Below are positions 8,603-17,415 of a stretch of DNA of 64,000 bases, in pieces. The stretch's first letter is position 1, and each line of letters starts with the position of its first letter. The position numbers were made by a program, and so were the translations under genes. This DNA comes from Mycolicibacterium sp. YH-1 (lineage in GTDB: Bacteria > Actinomycetota > Actinomycetes > Mycobacteriales > Mycobacteriaceae), in the NCBI RefSeq assembly GCF_022557175.1, contig NZ_CP092915.1, positions 3,100,001 to 3,164,000 on the forward strand. The letters are read 5' to 3'. Below the pieces are notes generated by a model. It worked only from the letters and a program-made list of their open reading frames with translations, did no database searches and was not told the DNA's origin.

Positions 8603-10019
8603 GGCCAGCGTGAAGCAGACGAATACGGTGCAAGTCGGGACGTGGCGCGAGCTGCTCGGCCCCAAGAATCTCGGTGCGTCAACGGTGTTGGCCGGCGGCG
8701 TAGCGCTGTATGCGACCAACGAGTTCCTCACCATCAGCCTGCTGCCCAGCACGGTCGCCGACATCGGCGGCGAGCGCCTGTACGCCTGGGTCACGACGGT
8801 GTACCTGGTGGCGTCGGTGGTGGCCGCGACGACCGTCAGCGCGATGCTGGCGCGTCTCGGGCCGCGGGTGGCCTATCTGTCGGCGCTGAGCGTCTTCGGG
8901 CTGGGCAGTGTCGCGTGCGCGATGGCGCCGAGCATGGAACTCCTGCTGGCGGGGCGCGTGGTGCAGGGCGCGGCCGGCGGATTGTTGGCCGGGCTCGGCT
9001 ACGCCGTCATCCACTCGGCCCTGACGCCGCTGCTGTGGACCAAGGCCTCGGCCCTGGTCTCGGCGATGTGGGGTGTCGGCACGTTCGTGGGCCCCGCCGC
9101 TGGTGGCCTGTTCGCTCAGTTCGGTTCCTGGCGTTGGGCTTTCGGGATGCTCGCCGTACTGACGGTGGCGATGGCGGTGCTGGTTCCCTACGCGCTGCCG
9201 GCCAGGCGGGCCGACGAGGCGGGATCGAGTGAGCGAATCCCGCTGTGGTCGTTGCTTCTGCTTGGCTCTGCGGCGCTGGCCGTCAGTGTCGCCGGCATCC
9301 CTCGCACGATCGGGGTCACCGTGGCGTTCCTCGTCGCGGGCGCCGCACTGGTCGCGGCCTTCCTGGTCGTCGACCGCAGGGTGACCGCATCGGTGCTGCC
9401 CGCCACAGCGTTTCGGCCGGGGCCGCTGAAGTGGATGTACCTCACGCTGGGGCTACTCATGGCAGCGACCATGGCCAACATGTACGTGCCGCTGTTCGGT
9501 CAGCGGTTGGCTCATATGGTGCCGGTGGCGGCCGGGTTCCTCGGCGTTGCGCTGGCCGTGGGATGGACGACCAGCGAGATCATCAGTGCGTCCCTGACCC
9601 GGACGCGCGCCATCGTGGCGGTGGTGACGGCGGCGCCACTGGTGATGGCTGCGGGACTGACCCTCGCCGCGGTCAGTCAGGTCGACGATGCGTCGGGTCT
9701 GGTCATCGCCGTGTGGGTGATCGCGCTGACGATCACCGGCGTGGGTGTGGGCATCGCCTGGCCGCACCTGTCGGCCTGGGCGATGGGCAGCGCCGAGGAC
9801 CCTGGCGAGGGTCGCACCGCGGCGGCGGCGATCAACACCGTCCAGTTGATCTGCGGCGCCTTCGGGGCGGGCCTGGCGGGAGTTGTGGTCAACCTGAACG
9901 GCCACGGTGACGCGACCGCCGCGCGCTGGCTGTTCGGGGTGTTCGCCGTGTTGGCGGCGATGGGAGTGGTGGCCTCCTACCTGGCCAGCCGCGGCCGCAC
10001 CGTCGTCGCTCGGGCCTAG
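8601..10019 (+). CDS. MFS multidrug efflux transporter (Rv1634-like)
   Basis: 472 residues, almost entirely transmembrane helices (about 12-14), with major-facilitator features such as a loop after helix 2 (LARLGPRVAYL) and a GRVVQGAAGG segment in helix 4 typical of drug:proton antiporters. Same place, size and family as Rv1634. GTG 8601 is the longest start. If the promoter in front of it is right, transcription begins near 8610, where a second in-frame GTG (codon 4) would give a leaderless mRNA, so the true start may be 8610. The stop codon overlaps the stop of the mgtC remnant in a shared CTAG. Confidence 0.9.
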   Translation: MASVKQTNTVQVGTWRELLGPKNLGASTVLAGGVALYATNEFLTISLLPSTVADIGGERLYAWVTTVYLVASVVAATTVSAMLARLGPRVAYLSALSVFGLGSVACAMAPSMELLLAGRVVQGAAGGLLAGLGYAVIHSALTPLLWTKASALVSAMWGVGTFVGPAAGGLFAQFGSWRWAFGMLAVLTVAMAVLVPYALPARRADEAGSSERIPLWSLLLLGSAALAVSVAGIPRTIGVTVAFLVAGAALVAAFLVVDRRVTASVLPATAFRPGPLKWMYLTLGLLMAATMANMYVPLFGQRLAHMVPVAAGFLGVALAVGWTTSEIISASLTRTRAIVAVVTAAPLVMAAGLTLAAVSQVDDASGLVIAVWVIALTITGVGVGIAWPHLSAWAMGSAEDPGEGRTAAAAINTVQLICGAFGAGLAGVVVNLNGHGDATAARWLFGVFAVLAAMGVVASYLASRGRTVVARA

Positions 10020-10615
10020 TCCGGGTCGTCGTCGAGTTGGCGGATCGAGGCGACTCCGTCGATCCCGGCGACGCATGCAGAATTCCGTTGCCCGACAAGG
10101 TCAGTAGGACCCCGCCGGTGGGGTCGGCCGACAGCTCGCTCAACTGCCAGTTGCGGCGGTCGCACGCCTGCAACAGGGCCGTCATGACGGCGCGGTGGAC
10201 GGCGTAGGCCAGCAGCAGGCCTGCGCCCGCGGCCATTCCGATCGCAGCCGATTCCCACACCGCCGCCGAGGCGGTCAGGCCGTGCACCGACCCGCGGCGG
10301 AAGATGATGATGCCGGCGCCGAGAAAGCCGATGCCCGTGACGATCTGGGCCGCGACGCGGGACGGGTCGACGACGACGAGACCCGGTTTCAGCCTCTCCT
10401 GGAATCCGTACTTGCTGACCAGAAGGATCAACGCGGCAGCGGTGCCGACGATGGTCTGGGTGCGCAGTCCGGCGCTCTTGCCCTGGGTCTAGCGTTCGAG
10501 GCCGATGAGCGCGGTGAGCCCGAACGCGACGAACAACTCGACGATTTGACGGGTGCCCTGACCCGGGCCGCCGAAGAACGGGGGGGTCGGCAAGCCACTG
10601 CAGCATGCGGACCAA
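10016..10615 (-). pseudogene. Decayed MgtC/SapB-family membrane protein
   Basis: Pieces of an MgtC-like protein in three frames. The N-terminus (VRMLQWLADPP) is followed by a frame change in a run of seven G (10580-10586), after which the other frame reads FFGGPGQGTRQIVELF. A TAG at 10489-10491 then sits where relatives have Glu just after GLER. The frame continues KSAGLRTQTIVG and GIGFLGAGIII, the conserved MgtC core, with several membrane helices. A second frame change near 10070-10090 gives the C-terminus VASIRQLDDDPD. MgtC proteins affect Mg2+ and ATP homeostasis and virulence in pathogens. Two indels plus a nonsense codon argue for real decay rather than one sequencing error. Confidence 0.82.
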
Positions 10616-10723
10616 GTTGGCGTGACCATGCCATCGCGTGGTGGAGGCTCTGGTGCCGGATAGCGATCATGCCGATTCAAAGACTGGGCCGACGGCACGC
10701 CCGCTGGCATCGTTCTCCTCAGT

Positions 10724-10794
10724 GCGGGTGTGGCTGAGTGGCTAGGCACCGGCCTGCAAAGCCGTTCACACGGGTTCGAATCCCGTCATCCGCT
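10724..10794 (+). tRNA. tRNA-Cys (GCA)
   Basis: 71 nt. The acceptor stem GCGGGTG pairs with CATCCGC (one G-U) with discriminator T. Anticodon loop CTGCAAA (10754-10760) gives anticodon GCA. The T arm is ACGGG-TTCGAAT-CCCGT. The CCA end is not encoded. The outermost anticodon-stem pair looks mismatched (C-T). An exceptionally strong hairpin begins seven bases after the discriminator base. Confidence 0.93.
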
Positions 10795-10800
10795 CGCACG

Positions 10801-10856
10801 AACACACAGGTGGGGCGGTTCTCAGCATCGGCTGAGAGCCGCCCCACCTGTGTGTT
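10801..10856 (+). terminator. 26-bp hairpin terminator after tRNA-Cys
   Basis: Arms 10801-10826 and 10831-10856 pair over 26 bp with a single G-U pair and an ATCG tetraloop, followed by AATA. It directly follows tRNA-Cys and precedes a TetR gene. It likely ends tRNA transcription and insulates the next gene. The near-perfect length is unusual for a simple terminator. Confidence 0.75.
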
Positions 10857-10903
10857 AATACGAGACGCTTGATTTCCGGAACGTATCGGTCCAGTATCCA
10901 GGT

Positions 10904-11533
10904 GTGGCTACGATCACACCGACGATGAGCACGCGGGAGACGCCTCGGCGCGGCCGGCCCCGCGACGACCGGTTGGATGCGGTCATCCTGGATGCGACGA
11001 TCGCCGAGACCGCCGCCAAGGGATGGGGCGGCGCGACCATCGAGGGAATCGCCGCCCGCGCGGGCGTCGGCCGCGCATCCATCTACCGCCGTTGGTCGAG
11101 CAAGTACGAGTTGTTCCAATATGTGGCGGGGTCCATCACTCGGCCGCCAGACGGGGTGGACACCGGGTCGTTCGTCGAGGACCTGTTCGCCGCGCTACTC
11201 CCGATTGCAGAGATGCTGACGCAACCCGAACTGGCCGCGATCCTCCCGGCGCTGCTCGCCGAAGCGGCCAACGATGAGTCGATTCGCTCCACGGTGCGCA
11301 CTTTCGCCGGGCGGTGCCGGCAACAGGCGGTCGACGCGGTGCACCGGGCGCTCCAGCGCGGGGACATCCCGGAGGCGACCGACGCCGATGCGCTCGTGGA
11401 CATGCTCGCTGGCGGCCTCGTCTATCGGCGACTCCTGCTCGGCGAGGCGACGGATGCCGCAGCCGTCCGAGCGTTGATACGGCAGGCCGTTCAGAGCTGC
11501 TCGCCTGGTGCCGACACGGAGGGGCAATCGTGA
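10904..11533 (+). CDS. TetR/AcrR-family regulator
   Basis: 209 residues. The N-terminal helix-turn-helix (about residues 30-75) contains ATIEGIAARAGVGRASIYRRW, the TetR recognition core. The C-terminal ligand-binding region is all-helical and resembles the TetR_C_11-like class often found near redox enzymes. The stop overlaps the P450 start (GTGA), so the two are co-translated and the regulator probably controls the P450. GTG 10904 is the longest start; ATG 10925 is a good alternative. No clear operator palindrome was found upstream. Confidence 0.88.
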   Translation: MATITPTMSTRETPRRGRPRDDRLDAVILDATIAETAAKGWGGATIEGIAARAGVGRASIYRRWSSKYELFQYVAGSITRPPDGVDTGSFVEDLFAALLPIAEMLTQPELAAILPALLAEAANDESIRSTVRTFAGRCRQQAVDAVHRALQRGDIPEATDADALVDMLAGGLVYRRLLLGEATDAAAVRALIRQAVQSCSPGADTEGQS

Positions 11534-12738
11534 CTCACGTTCTCGATGTCGATCTCACAGATCCGCAGCTCTACACCAACGGCTTCCCCCACGATGTCTT
11601 CACCGAATTGCGCAGTCGCGGCGCGGTGCATCGGCACGCCGCCGTCGAAGGTCGTCCCGCCATCCCGCCGATTCCGTTCTGGTCCATGGTCGCCCACGCG
11701 GAGATCCAGCAGGCAAATCGTGATTGGCGGACTTTCGAGGCAAGAGGCGGGCCGATGATGGCGCCGGATCCGTTGCTCTCCGCCGGACGAACTCTGGTGT
11801 CGATGGACCCGCCCGATCAGGCGGAGATGCGTCGGATCATCACCTCGGAGTTCACGCCCCGGATGATCGGCAGGCTCGAGCAGCTCATCGCCGCCCGGAC
11901 CGCCAGGATTCTCGAAGCTGCGGAGGGCGGTACGTGCGATTTCGTGAGTGATATCGCCTACCAGGTCCCGATGCATCTGATCGCGGACATCGTCGGCATC
12001 CCCGAGCCTGACCGCCCGTGGGTGTTCGAGCGGACCGATCAACTACTCAGGTCGGGTAATCCGTACAACGGCTACTCCGAGCAGGACCGGCTCGGAGCTC
12101 AGGTTGAGCTGTTCGAGTATGCGCAACGGCTGACGGTCGACAAGCGGGCGAATCCGACCGATGACGTGTGGACCAAGCTCGCCGGTCAGCTCGACGGCTT
12201 CGAGCTGGAGATGTTCTTCCTCATCCTGTCCATTGCCGGCAGCGAGACCACCCGAAACGCTTTGACGCAGGGGCTCGTTGCGCTGCTGGAGAATCCCGAT
12301 CAACTGGCTGAGTTGCGGTCGAACCCGGACCTGGCGGTGACCGCCGCCGACGAGGCCCTCCGATGGTCGAGCCCAGTGCTGTTCTTCGGCCGCACCGCCA
12401 CCTGTGACGTGACGATCGGCGGGCAGGACGTGAAGGCGGGCGATCGTGTCCTGTTCTGGTATCCATCGGGAAACCGCGACGAAACCGTCTTCGAGAATCC
12501 GTTCCGCTTCGACATCCATCGAACACCGAACCCGCACGTGTCCTTTGGCGGCGGGGGAGTGCACTACTGCCTGGGCGCGAATCTCGCCCGCAAAGAAGTC
12601 CAAGTGGTGTTCGGGGCCATCGCGGCCGGCTACGACATCGAGGTGGTCGGACCCGCGGTATGGGCGAGTGGCGGGCCGGTTCACAACGTCGGCATCGGGA
12701 TCGACTCGCTGCCCGTGCGGATTCGCGCGTCTCGCTGA
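11530..12738 (+). CDS. Cytochrome P450
   Basis: 402 residues from GTG 11530, which overlaps the TetR stop by four bases. P450 hallmarks are present: I-helix AGSETT, K-helix ExxR (EALR), and the haem loop FGGGGVHYCLGANLAR with the cysteine ligand. It is a soluble class I bacterial monooxygenase that would need ferredoxin and a reductase, neither of which is adjacent. Similarity in style to the CYP124/125/142 group suggests a lipid, sterol or terpene substrate, but I cannot name a family number. The reading frame is open well upstream, but that extension lies inside tetR. Confidence 0.95.
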   Translation: MTHVLDVDLTDPQLYTNGFPHDVFTELRSRGAVHRHAAVEGRPAIPPIPFWSMVAHAEIQQANRDWRTFEARGGPMMAPDPLLSAGRTLVSMDPPDQAEMRRIITSEFTPRMIGRLEQLIAARTARILEAAEGGTCDFVSDIAYQVPMHLIADIVGIPEPDRPWVFERTDQLLRSGNPYNGYSEQDRLGAQVELFEYAQRLTVDKRANPTDDVWTKLAGQLDGFELEMFFLILSIAGSETTRNALTQGLVALLENPDQLAELRSNPDLAVTAADEALRWSSPVLFFGRTATCDVTIGGQDVKAGDRVLFWYPSGNRDETVFENPFRFDIHRTPNPHVSFGGGGVHYCLGANLARKEVQVVFGAIAAGYDIEVVGPAVWASGGPVHNVGIGIDSLPVRIRASR

Positions 12739-12773
12739 CGTCAGCGCGAGGCTATTCACCTGCCGACGAGGCG

Positions 12774-13181
12774 CTAGAGAACTGCCGTAAACGGCCCCAG
12801 CAGTTGCCAGTTCGGCTCGGACGCATCATTGAACACAGCGCCAAGGCCCCTGCCCGTCGAGGTGTACGTCGCCCCGGGGTCGTAGGGCACGAAGATCTGA
12901 GCGGTGTCCGAGTCTCGGGCTTGGGTGCACTGCACCGGGGAGTCGGCGCGCTGGACGCACACGACACTCAGGCGGGAGGAGAAGGGAACGGCGCAGCCCG
13001 CCGGAGTCACGGTGGCCGTGACCATGTTGGCCCCCGAGGCCGGCACCACCTCCGGTGGTGTCAGCGTGAACGAGCACAGTGTGCCGGGCGGTGGGGGCTG
13101 TGCGTGCGCGCTGGTCGCGCCCGCGAGGCCACTCAGCATGAGGGGTAGGGCCACCGAGAGAACCATGACGAGTCGGTTCAT
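12774..13181 (-). CDS. Small secreted hypothetical protein
   Basis: 135 residues with a signal peptide cleaved after AHA (residue 27), a Pro-rich start and four cysteines in the mature part, consistent with disulfides in the envelope. I do not recognise the domain. It lies convergent to the P450 gene. A palindrome CGCTGACGTCAGCG (12733-12746) spans the P450 stop and may serve as a terminator for either gene. Confidence 0.7.
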   Translation of the reverse strand: MNRLVMVLSVALPLMLSGLAGATSAHAQPPPPGTLCSFTLTPPEVVPASGANMVTATVTPAGCAVPFSSRLSVVCVQRADSPVQCTQARDSDTAQIFVPYDPGATYTSTGRGLGAVFNDASEPNWQLLGPFTAVL

Positions 13182-13255
13182 TCCTGGATGGTAAATCAGG
13201 AAGAGGATTCGAATCGCGGTATCCGCTCGTATGAGTTTTGACGGAGGATTGCCGC

Positions 13256-13902
13256 ATGACCTTGGCCCGAGCGCTGTTCGTCGTTGCCGGCGCGGGCGGC
13301 ATCGCCGCCACCGGCGTGGCGCTGCGCCGCTGGCACACCGGCTGGGGAGCGACGGAAACCGAACGCGGCGAACAACTTCCCGGAGACGAGTATCCGGTGA
13401 GCCGTTTTGGGATGCGCGCGACCAGGGCGCTGACGATCAACGCGACGCCGGCGCAGGTGTGGCCCTGGATTGTCCAGATCGGCTTCGGGAAGGCCGGCTG
13501 GTACTCCTATGACCTGCTGGACAACCTCGGTCGCCCGAGCGCGAGACCGTGCTGCCGCAGTGGCAGCAGGTTGCCGTCGGGGACCCGGCCGCGCCGATGA
13601 ACCCCCTTCAGCGCGTCGAGCAGTCACCTTGGCGCGTCGCACGAGTCGATCCGCCCGACGTCCTCGTGTGGCGACACCCCGCCTCGGGCACATGGGCGTG
13701 GGTCCTAAGCCCACTGCCCTCGGGCGGCACCCGGCTCATCACGAGGCTTCGGACCTCCTACGCCTACCCCGGCGGCCTCGCATTCGCCCCGATCCTGGAA
13801 GTGGCCGACTTCCCGATGTACCGCAAGATGCTGCTTGGCATTCGCGAGCGTGTCGAGCACGTGGCCTCGTCGCATTCACACCCGTCGCCGCCGCGGGAGT
13901 AG
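13256..13902 (+). pseudogene. SRPBCC-family protein, frameshifted
   Basis: An N-terminal membrane-anchor segment (about residues 4-24) is followed by the start of a SRPBCC (START/Bet v1-like) domain, motif TINATPAQVWPWIVQIG, reading to about 13535. The rest of the domain (VLPQWQQVAVGDP onward to RVEHVASSH) is in another frame to the stop at 13900-13902. The break lies between 13535 and 13549, near GAGCGCGAGACC, and looks like one lost base. ATG 13256 has a good GGAGG eight bases upstream. Either a recent pseudogene or a sequencing error; a full-length product would be about 215 residues. Confidence 0.75.
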
Positions 13903-14020
13903 GGTTCGGGGCTTGTGCCTGCGCGTCGCTGCGCTCGAAATCGAATGGAATGTCTTGACTTCTCACCAGGATTCGCCGACCCCTCATGTCCGACAGGCCG
14001 GTGATCCGAGTACCTCGGTG

Positions 14021-15496
14021 ATGGCGGCACTACGGTCGCCGGCGCGGCTCAAGACCGAGGTGCTAGCCGGGCTCGTGGTGGCCCTGGCTCTGATCCCCGA
14101 GGCGATCTCGTTCTCCATCATCGCCGGGGTCGACCCCCGGGTCGGGCTGTTCGCCTCCTTCACAATGGCAGTGACGATCGCGTTCGTTGGTGGCAGGCCC
14201 GCGATGATCTCGGCGGCGACGGGAGCGATCGCGCTGGTCACCGCACCGCTGGTCCGCGAACACGGTATCGACTACCTCATCGCGACGGTCCTGCTCGCCG
14301 GGGTGCTGCAGATCGTGCTCAGCCTCATGGGGGTGGCCCGACTGATGCGGTTCATCCCACGCAGCGTCATGGTGGGTTTCGTCAACGCGCTGGCGATTCT
14401 GATCTTCCTGTCCCAGCTGCCCTATCTGATCGGCGTGCCGGCCCTGGTCTACCCGTTCGTCGCGATCGGTCTGCTGATCCTGGTCTTCTTTCCCAAGCTG
14501 ACCACCGTGATTCCCGCTCCACTGATCGCGATCGTCGTTCTCACCGCCGCCGTCCTGATCTTCAAGGTGGATATCCCCAATGTCAGCGATGAGGGCGAAC
14601 TTCCGACGAGTCTGCCGTCACTGCTGCTGCCCCAGGTGCCGTTGAATCTGACCACCCTGTCGATCATTGCGCCATACGCATTGGCGATGGCGTTGGTCGG
14701 GCTGCTGGAGTCTCTGCTGACGGCCAAGTTGGTCGACGACATCACTGACACCCACAGCAACAAGACCCGCGAGAGCTGGGGACAGGGCGTCGCCAATATC
14801 GTCACCGGCTTGTTCGGCGGCATGGGGGGCTGCGCGATGATCGGCCAGACGATGATCAACGTGAAGGTGTCGGGTGCCCGCACCCGAATCTCGACGTTCC
14901 TGGCCGGAGTCTTCCTGATGGGCCTCGTGGTCGGACTGGGCGACATCGTCGGCCTGATCCCAATGGCGGCGCTCGTCGCGGTCATGGTCATGGTGTCGGT
15001 CGGCACTTTTGACTGGCACAGCATCGCGCCCACAACGCTGCGCAGGATGCCGCGCAGCGAGACGCTGGTCATGCTCGTCACCGTGGCGGTGACCGTTGCG
15101 ACCAACAACCTCGCCTACGGCGTCATCGTCGGTGCGCTGACCGCGATGGTGCTGTTCGCGCGGCGCGTCGCCCACCTGGTCACGGTGCAGCGGGTGGCGG
15201 CGTCGGGCGTGGGGGGCGACGGCGTGCTCGACACCGTGGTCTACCGGGTGAGCGGCGAGTTGTTCTTCGCGTCCAGTAACGACCTGGTGTACCAGTTCAA
15301 CTACATCGACGACCCGCGCAACATCGTGATCGACATGTCCGACTCGCACATCTGGGACGCCTCATCGGTCGCGGCCCTAGACGCGGTGACCACGAAGTAT
15401 CGCGCGAAGGGCAAGGACGTCGAGATCATCGGCCTCAACACCGACTCGGCTGATCGGCATGACCGGTTGTCCGGGACGCTCGGCAACGAGGGCTGA
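14021..15496 (+). CDS. SulP-family anion transporter with STAS domain
   Basis: About 491 residues from ATG 14021. The N-terminal 400 residues are multi-spanning and begin with the SulP signature (VALALIPEAISFSIIAGVDPR); a cytoplasmic STAS domain follows (about 410-490, IVIDMSDSHIWDASSVAALD). SulP proteins carry sulfate, bicarbonate, chloride or dicarboxylates with H+ or Na+. Compact bacterial members with this N-terminus are often bicarbonate or C4-dicarboxylate carriers; the substrate is not determined. The frame stays open to 13835, but the upstream part overlaps the SRPBCC remnant and looks non-coding. GTG 14018 or a TTG near 13953 are other possible starts. Confidence 0.88.
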   Translation: MAALRSPARLKTEVLAGLVVALALIPEAISFSIIAGVDPRVGLFASFTMAVTIAFVGGRPAMISAATGAIALVTAPLVREHGIDYLIATVLLAGVLQIVLSLMGVARLMRFIPRSVMVGFVNALAILIFLSQLPYLIGVPALVYPFVAIGLLILVFFPKLTTVIPAPLIAIVVLTAAVLIFKVDIPNVSDEGELPTSLPSLLLPQVPLNLTTLSIIAPYALAMALVGLLESLLTAKLVDDITDTHSNKTRESWGQGVANIVTGLFGGMGGCAMIGQTMINVKVSGARTRISTFLAGVFLMGLVVGLGDIVGLIPMAALVAVMVMVSVGTFDWHSIAPTTLRRMPRSETLVMLVTVAVTVATNNLAYGVIVGALTAMVLFARRVAHLVTVQRVAASGVGGDGVLDTVVYRVSGELFFASSNDLVYQFNYIDDPRNIVIDMSDSHIWDASSVAALDAVTTKYRAKGKDVEIIGLNTDSADRHDRLSGTLGNEG

Positions 15497-15501
15497 GAGA
15501 G

Positions 15502-15524
15502 CGAGGGCTGAGCGATCGCCCTCG
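15502..15524. terminator. Bidirectional hairpin between convergent genes
   Basis: CGAGGGC (15502-15508) pairs with GCCCTCG (15518-15524) over a 9-nt loop, exactly between the stop codons of the SulP gene (15496) and the convergent secreted-protein gene (15526). Confidence 0.55.
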
Positions 15525-15525
15525 G

Positions 15526-16056
15526 CTAGCCGGCGGGCGCGGGTCCGGGTGCCGGCCCCGTTCCCGTTACGGGCGGTGCGGCGGCCGTCGGGGGCGGCCC
15601 GGCCGGAGGCACCGTGGCGCCCGGATTGAGCTGCGAACCCAGGATGCTCAGCAGGGGGCCGATCGCGGCGTTCGGAATCGTGCGCGGGGCCGGGCAGTCG
15701 GACTGCGAGCAGTCGGTCAGCTGCCAGGTCTGGCAGTCGCTGGTGCTGAACGTCGTGTCGGTTGGCTCGATGGTGACGATCGGTGCCTTCTTGGTGAGGC
15801 CGTTGTCGATTGTCTTGTCGGCGCCCGAGCGCTTCCAGTAGCACGCGCTGCCCTCGATGGGTCCCGCGGACTTGTACACGCCGGGCACCAGATCGACGCC
15901 CACCTTGTAGGTGCCGTCGGCGTCGATGCTGGTCTTCGGGCCTGCTGGCGGCGCCGGCGCCGGTTCGGTGGGCTCGGCGAGGGCGATCGCGGCGGATGCC
16001 CACAGTCCGGTCAATGCCAGCGCAGTGGCAACCGATGTCTTGATCGTGGACCTCAT
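15526..16056 (-). CDS. Secreted hypothetical protein with Pro/Gly tail
   Basis: 176 residues. Signal peptide cleaved after ALA (residue 27). The mature domain contains the repeating actinobacterial pattern DGTYKVGVDLVPGVYKS followed by CYWKR, seen in many exported or lipid-anchored proteins of unknown role, and five or so cysteines. The last 40 residues are Pro/Gly/Ala-rich and probably disordered or wall-associated. No function can be assigned. Confidence 0.75.
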   Translation of the reverse strand: MRSTIKTSVATALALTGLWASAAIALAEPTEPAPAPPAGPKTSIDADGTYKVGVDLVPGVYKSAGPIEGSACYWKRSGADKTIDNGLTKKAPIVTIEPTDTTFSTSDCQTWQLTDCSQSDCPAPRTIPNAAIGPLLSILGSQLNPGATVPPAGPPPTAAAPPVTGTGPAPGPAPAG

Positions 16057-16156
16057 GGCACCAGTTTAGCTGGTCTAACTGCCATCGACGTCTGGTATCG
16101 GGTGGGGACCTCGACGCGGGGGTCGGTTCTCGCCACGACTGCGGCATGATGCCGCG

Positions 16157-17008
16157 GTGAGCTTTGTATCTCCCACTCTTGCCGACCTCATCGCCACGCT
16201 GCAGGTCGACCAGATCGACGACGAGCGCTTCGTGGCCACCCAGATGGACAACGCGCACCATCACATCGTCGGTGGCCACATCGCCGGCCAGGCCCTGATG
16301 GCGGCCAGTCGCACCGCGCCGGGTCGCGCACCGCACAGCGTGCACGTCTACTACCTGCGGGCCGGTGACGCCCGCCATCCGGTGGATCTGCACGTGTCGC
16401 GGTCACGCGACGGTGGCACCCTGTCCACCCGGAAGGTGACCGCCATCCAGGACGGCGAGGTGCTGCTCGAGGCGCTGGCGTCGTTCAGCACGCCCGTCGG
16501 GGGTCTCGAGCACCAGGTGAGCATGCCCGACGTGCCAGCGCCAGAGTCGCTGCCGTCGATGCAGGAGCAGATGGCCCCATACGCCGACGAGGCGCACGGT
16601 TACTGGGTCCGTCCGCAACCGTTCGACCTGCGCTACGTCGATGCACCGCCACGGCTGGCGATGGATCTGCCCGACCCTTCACCGCGAATCAGGTTGTGGT
16701 GGCGGCCAATTGAGACCGTACCGAACGATCCCGCCCTGCACAGCAGCCTGCTGACCTACCTGTCGGGTACCACCATGCTGGAGACCGCCGTCACGATGCG
16801 GCGCACGACGCAGGTGTCGAGTTTCAACGCGTTGATCGACCACGCGCTGTGGTTTCACCGGCCGATCGACATGACGGACTGGGTGCTCTCCGATCAGTAC
16901 TCGCCCAGCGGAATCGACGGCCGCGGACTGGCGACCTCGACCATGTACAACCGGGCCGGTGAATTGGTCTGCATCGCAACCCAGGAGCTGTACTTCGGCG
17001 GCAAGTGA
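16157..17008 (+). CDS. Acyl-CoA thioesterase II (TesB family)
   Basis: 283 residues forming a double hot-dog fold. The first hot-dog contains GGHIAGQALMAA and VHVYYLRAGD. The second contains SSFNALIDHALWFHRP and ends with GELVCIATQELYFG, the usual TesB positions for the Asp, Thr/Ser and Gln catalytic residues. It hydrolyses medium- or long-chain acyl-CoA to free acid and CoA, probably tuning CoA pools. Start GTG 16157. It stands alone between a divergent secreted-protein gene and a 400-bp gap. In M. tuberculosis tesB genes are elsewhere. Confidence 0.92.
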   Translation: MSFVSPTLADLIATLQVDQIDDERFVATQMDNAHHHIVGGHIAGQALMAASRTAPGRAPHSVHVYYLRAGDARHPVDLHVSRSRDGGTLSTRKVTAIQDGEVLLEALASFSTPVGGLEHQVSMPDVPAPESLPSMQEQMAPYADEAHGYWVRPQPFDLRYVDAPPRLAMDLPDPSPRIRLWWRPIETVPNDPALHSSLLTYLSGTTMLETAVTMRRTTQVSSFNALIDHALWFHRPIDMTDWVLSDQYSPSGIDGRGLATSTMYNRAGELVCIATQELYFGGK

Positions 17009-17415
17009 GGGTCTCGAACCGCGTGGGTCAGGGGCAGTTCTCGGGACGCGACCGGCGTGAAACTGTGTCTCGCGCAACACTAGAACGAGCCTGTGTGCTC
17101 GTTGGCCGCGCGGACGGCGAGCTGGCACCCGTAAGTCCCTGCCGCCCTGTGCGTTTGACGCCACGATGATCGCATCGGCATGAGCCTGCTCACTTCTGCG
17201 CCCGGGGTAGGACCTTCCTCGCTTCGCGAAACGCGTATCCGGTTGGTCACGGAACCCCCGCTCAGCAGGGTCATTGCCGTTAGCATCAGTGCCGGTAGGG
17301 GACGTACTTTGCGGCGCCGACCCCAGCGAACGCTTGTCGTCGATTCGTTCCCCCGTCCGCGGGGCAACGGGTTAGGGTCACGAATGGCGTTGCAATCGAC
17401 ACTTGGAGGGCATGC
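17009..17415 (+). other. 407-bp intergenic region before the universal stress gene
   Basis: No convincing gene. The region should hold the usp promoter and leader. Shortly before the ATG there is a good Shine-Dalgarno sequence (TTGGAGGGC, about 17402-17410). A GGGGACGTACTTTGC stretch near 17297-17311 only partly resembles a DosR box. No repeats, RNA structure or operator stood out. Confidence 0.5.

Noticed and set aside
17297..17311. Partial DosR-box resemblance (GGGGACGTACTTTGC) before usp
   Set aside because: Only one half-site is convincing; the second GTCCC-like half is missing.
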